From Nocardioidaceae bacterium (GTDB taxonomy: Bacteria; Actinomycetota; Actinomycetes; Propionibacteriales; Nocardioidaceae), in NCBI GenBank assembly GCA_013696015.1, contig JACCZI010000039.1, positions 1-5,493 of the forward strand: a stretch of 5,493 bases of DNA, written 5' to 3'. Position numbers and translations under genes: made by a program. A model generated the notes under the pieces. The model did no database searches and was not told where the DNA came from. It worked only from the letters and a program-made list of their open reading frames with translations. Below are positions 4,798 through 5,493 of this stretch, one piece after another (position 1 is the stretch's first letter; each line of letters starts with the position of its first letter).

Positions 4798-5136
4798 TTA
4801 CGTGGACGGTTTTGGTGTTTCGATGACTCGAGCGACCGCGCGCAATGCCGCTGCAAGTCGCTGAGCGTCCACAGCATGTAGGTCGGCTAACAGGTAGTCG
4901 TCGTCGCGCGGTCCGTCGAGGTGAATCACTGGCCCATAACCTCGACTAGACGCAGGGGATAGGACAGCTTCGATGAATACCTCTATGCCTCCGGCGGGAC
5001 CCTGGACACAGTTGAGATGTGCAGACTGGTGCCGCCGGTCGCCACCTGAGTAGTCCTCATGGATGCCGGCACACCAATGCGGGCACGGCAGGAACCCCGA
5101 GCCGCGTGCAGTACGACGGTTCGTGATAACAGTCAT
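4798..5136 (-). CDS. DUF6907-like small Cys/His protein, function unknown
   Basis: Predicted 112-residue soluble protein, first gene of the - strand cluster. The N-terminal third holds C18-P-H-W-C22-x3-H26 and then H36 and H40, a CPxWCxxxH pattern with later histidines that I associate with the actinobacterial DUF6907 family; it may bind a metal, but that is not established. A beta-rich middle follows, with acidic DGPRDDDYLLADL, then a C-terminal helix (VDAQRLAAALRAVARVIE). The start at ATG 5136 is supported by AGGGGA about 6 nt upstream. Stop TAA at 4798-4800 lies 51 nt before the sigma-RsbT gene on the same strand, so co-transcription is plausible and a regulatory link is possible. Related proteins are often found singly, so the neighbourhood could also be chance. 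No enzyme motif is seen. Confidence 0.75.
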   Translation of the reverse strand: MTVITNRRTARGSGFLPCPHWCAGIHEDYSGGDRRHQSAHLNCVQGPAGGIEVFIEAVLSPASSRGYGPVIHLDGPRDDDYLLADLHAVDAQRLAAALRAVARVIETPKPST

Positions 5137-5140
5137 GTCA

Positions 5141-5149
5141 TTCCCCTTT
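5141..5149 (-). promoter_or_regulatory. Ribosome binding site of the DUF6907-like gene
   Basis: On the - strand AAAGGGGAA lies about 5 nt before ATG 5136, a good Shine-Dalgarno match. This marks the gene as having a leader, unlike the GTG starts elsewhere in the window. Confidence 0.6.
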
Positions 5150-5163
5150 GGCTTGGGCTAGGG

Positions 5164-5182
5164 AGACTAGAGCGCTAAGCGC
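5164..5182 (-). promoter_or_regulatory. Possible promoter/operator for the signalling operon
   Basis: On the - strand TAGTCT (5169-5164) fits TAnnnT about 28 nt before the DUF6907-like start. Immediately upstream is the inverted repeat GCGCT-A-AGCGC (5172-5182), placed where an operator between -35 and -10 would sit. No TTGAC-like -35 is visible. The evidence is positional only. Confidence 0.25.
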
Positions 5183-5186
5183 CGGA

Positions 5187-5222
5187 GCCCCGGCTGGCCG
5201 GTGTCGATCATCCAGCCGGGGC
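5187..5222 (-). terminator. Perfect 11-bp hairpin, probable terminator
   Basis: GCCCCGGCTGG (5187-5197) is exactly complementary to CCAGCCGGGGC (5212-5222) across a 14-nt loop. It begins about 31 nt after the stop of the right-edge gene on the - strand and lies before the promoter region of the next gene, the expected place for a terminator. No T-run follows, as is frequent in high-GC actinobacteria. Confidence 0.6.
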
Positions 5223-5253
5223 AGGCGACACAGCGGCCGCCAGTAGCGGGTGG

Positions 5254-5493
5254 CTAGTTCTGAGTGATCGTCACAGGCCCCTGGTCGGTCGTGCACACCG
5301 TCCGGGTTGCGCCACTACGATCCACAGCCGCACCGAGGATGGCGACCGGGCCCACCTTGACGCCACAGATCTGTGCCGCGACCTGTGCCGCGACCCCGAT
5401 GTTGGTGTCGTTGAGGAAGGTGACGTCACCCACAACCACGTTGACGAGGCCGTCCTGGGTCTGCGTCGCCGCGCCAGCCGGGGGTGCTACACC
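5254..5493 (-). CDS. Small probably exported protein, C-terminal part, function unknown
   Basis: The frame is open to the right edge, so only the last 79 residues are seen; TAG is at 5254-5256. The GTG codons near 5439 are internal. The visible part starts with a Pro/Ala/Gly-rich stretch (GVAPPAGAATQ) and continues with QDGLVNVVVGDV, DTNIGVAAQVAAQICGVKVGP, VAILGAAVDRSG and an ending PVTITQN. The regular beta-like Val/Ile pattern, two cysteines (ICGV and TVC) that could pair, low charge and lack of lysine-rich segments suggest a secreted surface protein, distantly reminiscent of chaplin-like small actinobacterial proteins. The signal peptide, if any, lies outside the window. Its length and identity cannot be set from here, and it appears unrelated to the stressosome genes. 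Confidence 0.65.
   Translation of the reverse strand, partial: GVAPPAGAATQTQDGLVNVVVGDVTFLNDTNIGVAAQVAAQICGVKVGPVAILGAAVDRSGATRTVCTTDQGPVTITQN

Noticed and set aside
4120..4881. 253-residue + strand ORF opposite the sigma fusion
   Set aside because: It is antisense to clear sigma regions 2 and 4 and the zinc motif, has no recognisable family, and runs into the DUF6907-like gene.
1..5493. CRISPR array, tRNA, rRNA, insertion sequence or phage genes
   Set aside because: No spaced direct repeats, cloverleaf, rRNA-like stretch, transposase motif or terminal inverted repeats were seen on reading both strands.

Overview
The window looks like chromosomal DNA from a high-GC actinobacterium. GC is about 80% in parts of the left half, GTG starts are frequent, and several starts sit behind TAnnnT boxes without a Shine-Dalgarno sequence, as expected for leaderless mRNAs. 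Protein style (QueA tail, DUF6907-like protein, zinc anti-sigma motif) fits Micromonosporaceae or a related family; that placement is inference.

Left part (1-1552, + strand): the 3' end of a QueA-like tRNA ribosyltransferase-isomerase, then a complete YcaQ/AlkX-type winged-helix DNA glycosylase gene. Positions 1553-2052 are mostly non-genic. They hold a probable leaderless 57-residue ORF, a strong bulged hairpin over its stop codon, and an unexplained purine-rich patch.

Centre and right (2053-5136, - strand): a compact signalling cluster, read right to left. It starts with a small DUF6907-like Cys/His protein. Next is a fusion of an ECF-type sigma factor (regions 2 and 4), a zinc-binding anti-sigma (ZAS/zf-HC2-like) motif and a complete RsbT-type GHKL switch kinase. 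Then come an RsbR-like stressosome co-antagonist, an RsbS-like STAS protein and a stand-alone RsbU N-terminal (RsbT-binding) domain without phosphatase. The last four genes are chained by three ATGA overlaps. The set amounts to a stressosome whose released kinase carries its own sigma factor, so the RsbU phosphatase, RsbV and RsbW steps of the Bacillus sigma-B cascade may be bypassed. No RsbV, RsbW, RsbX or PP2C phosphatase gene is present in this window.

Right edge (5254-5493, - strand): the C-terminal part of a small, probably exported protein of unknown function, followed by a perfect 11-bp hairpin that likely ends its transcript before the signalling operon begins.
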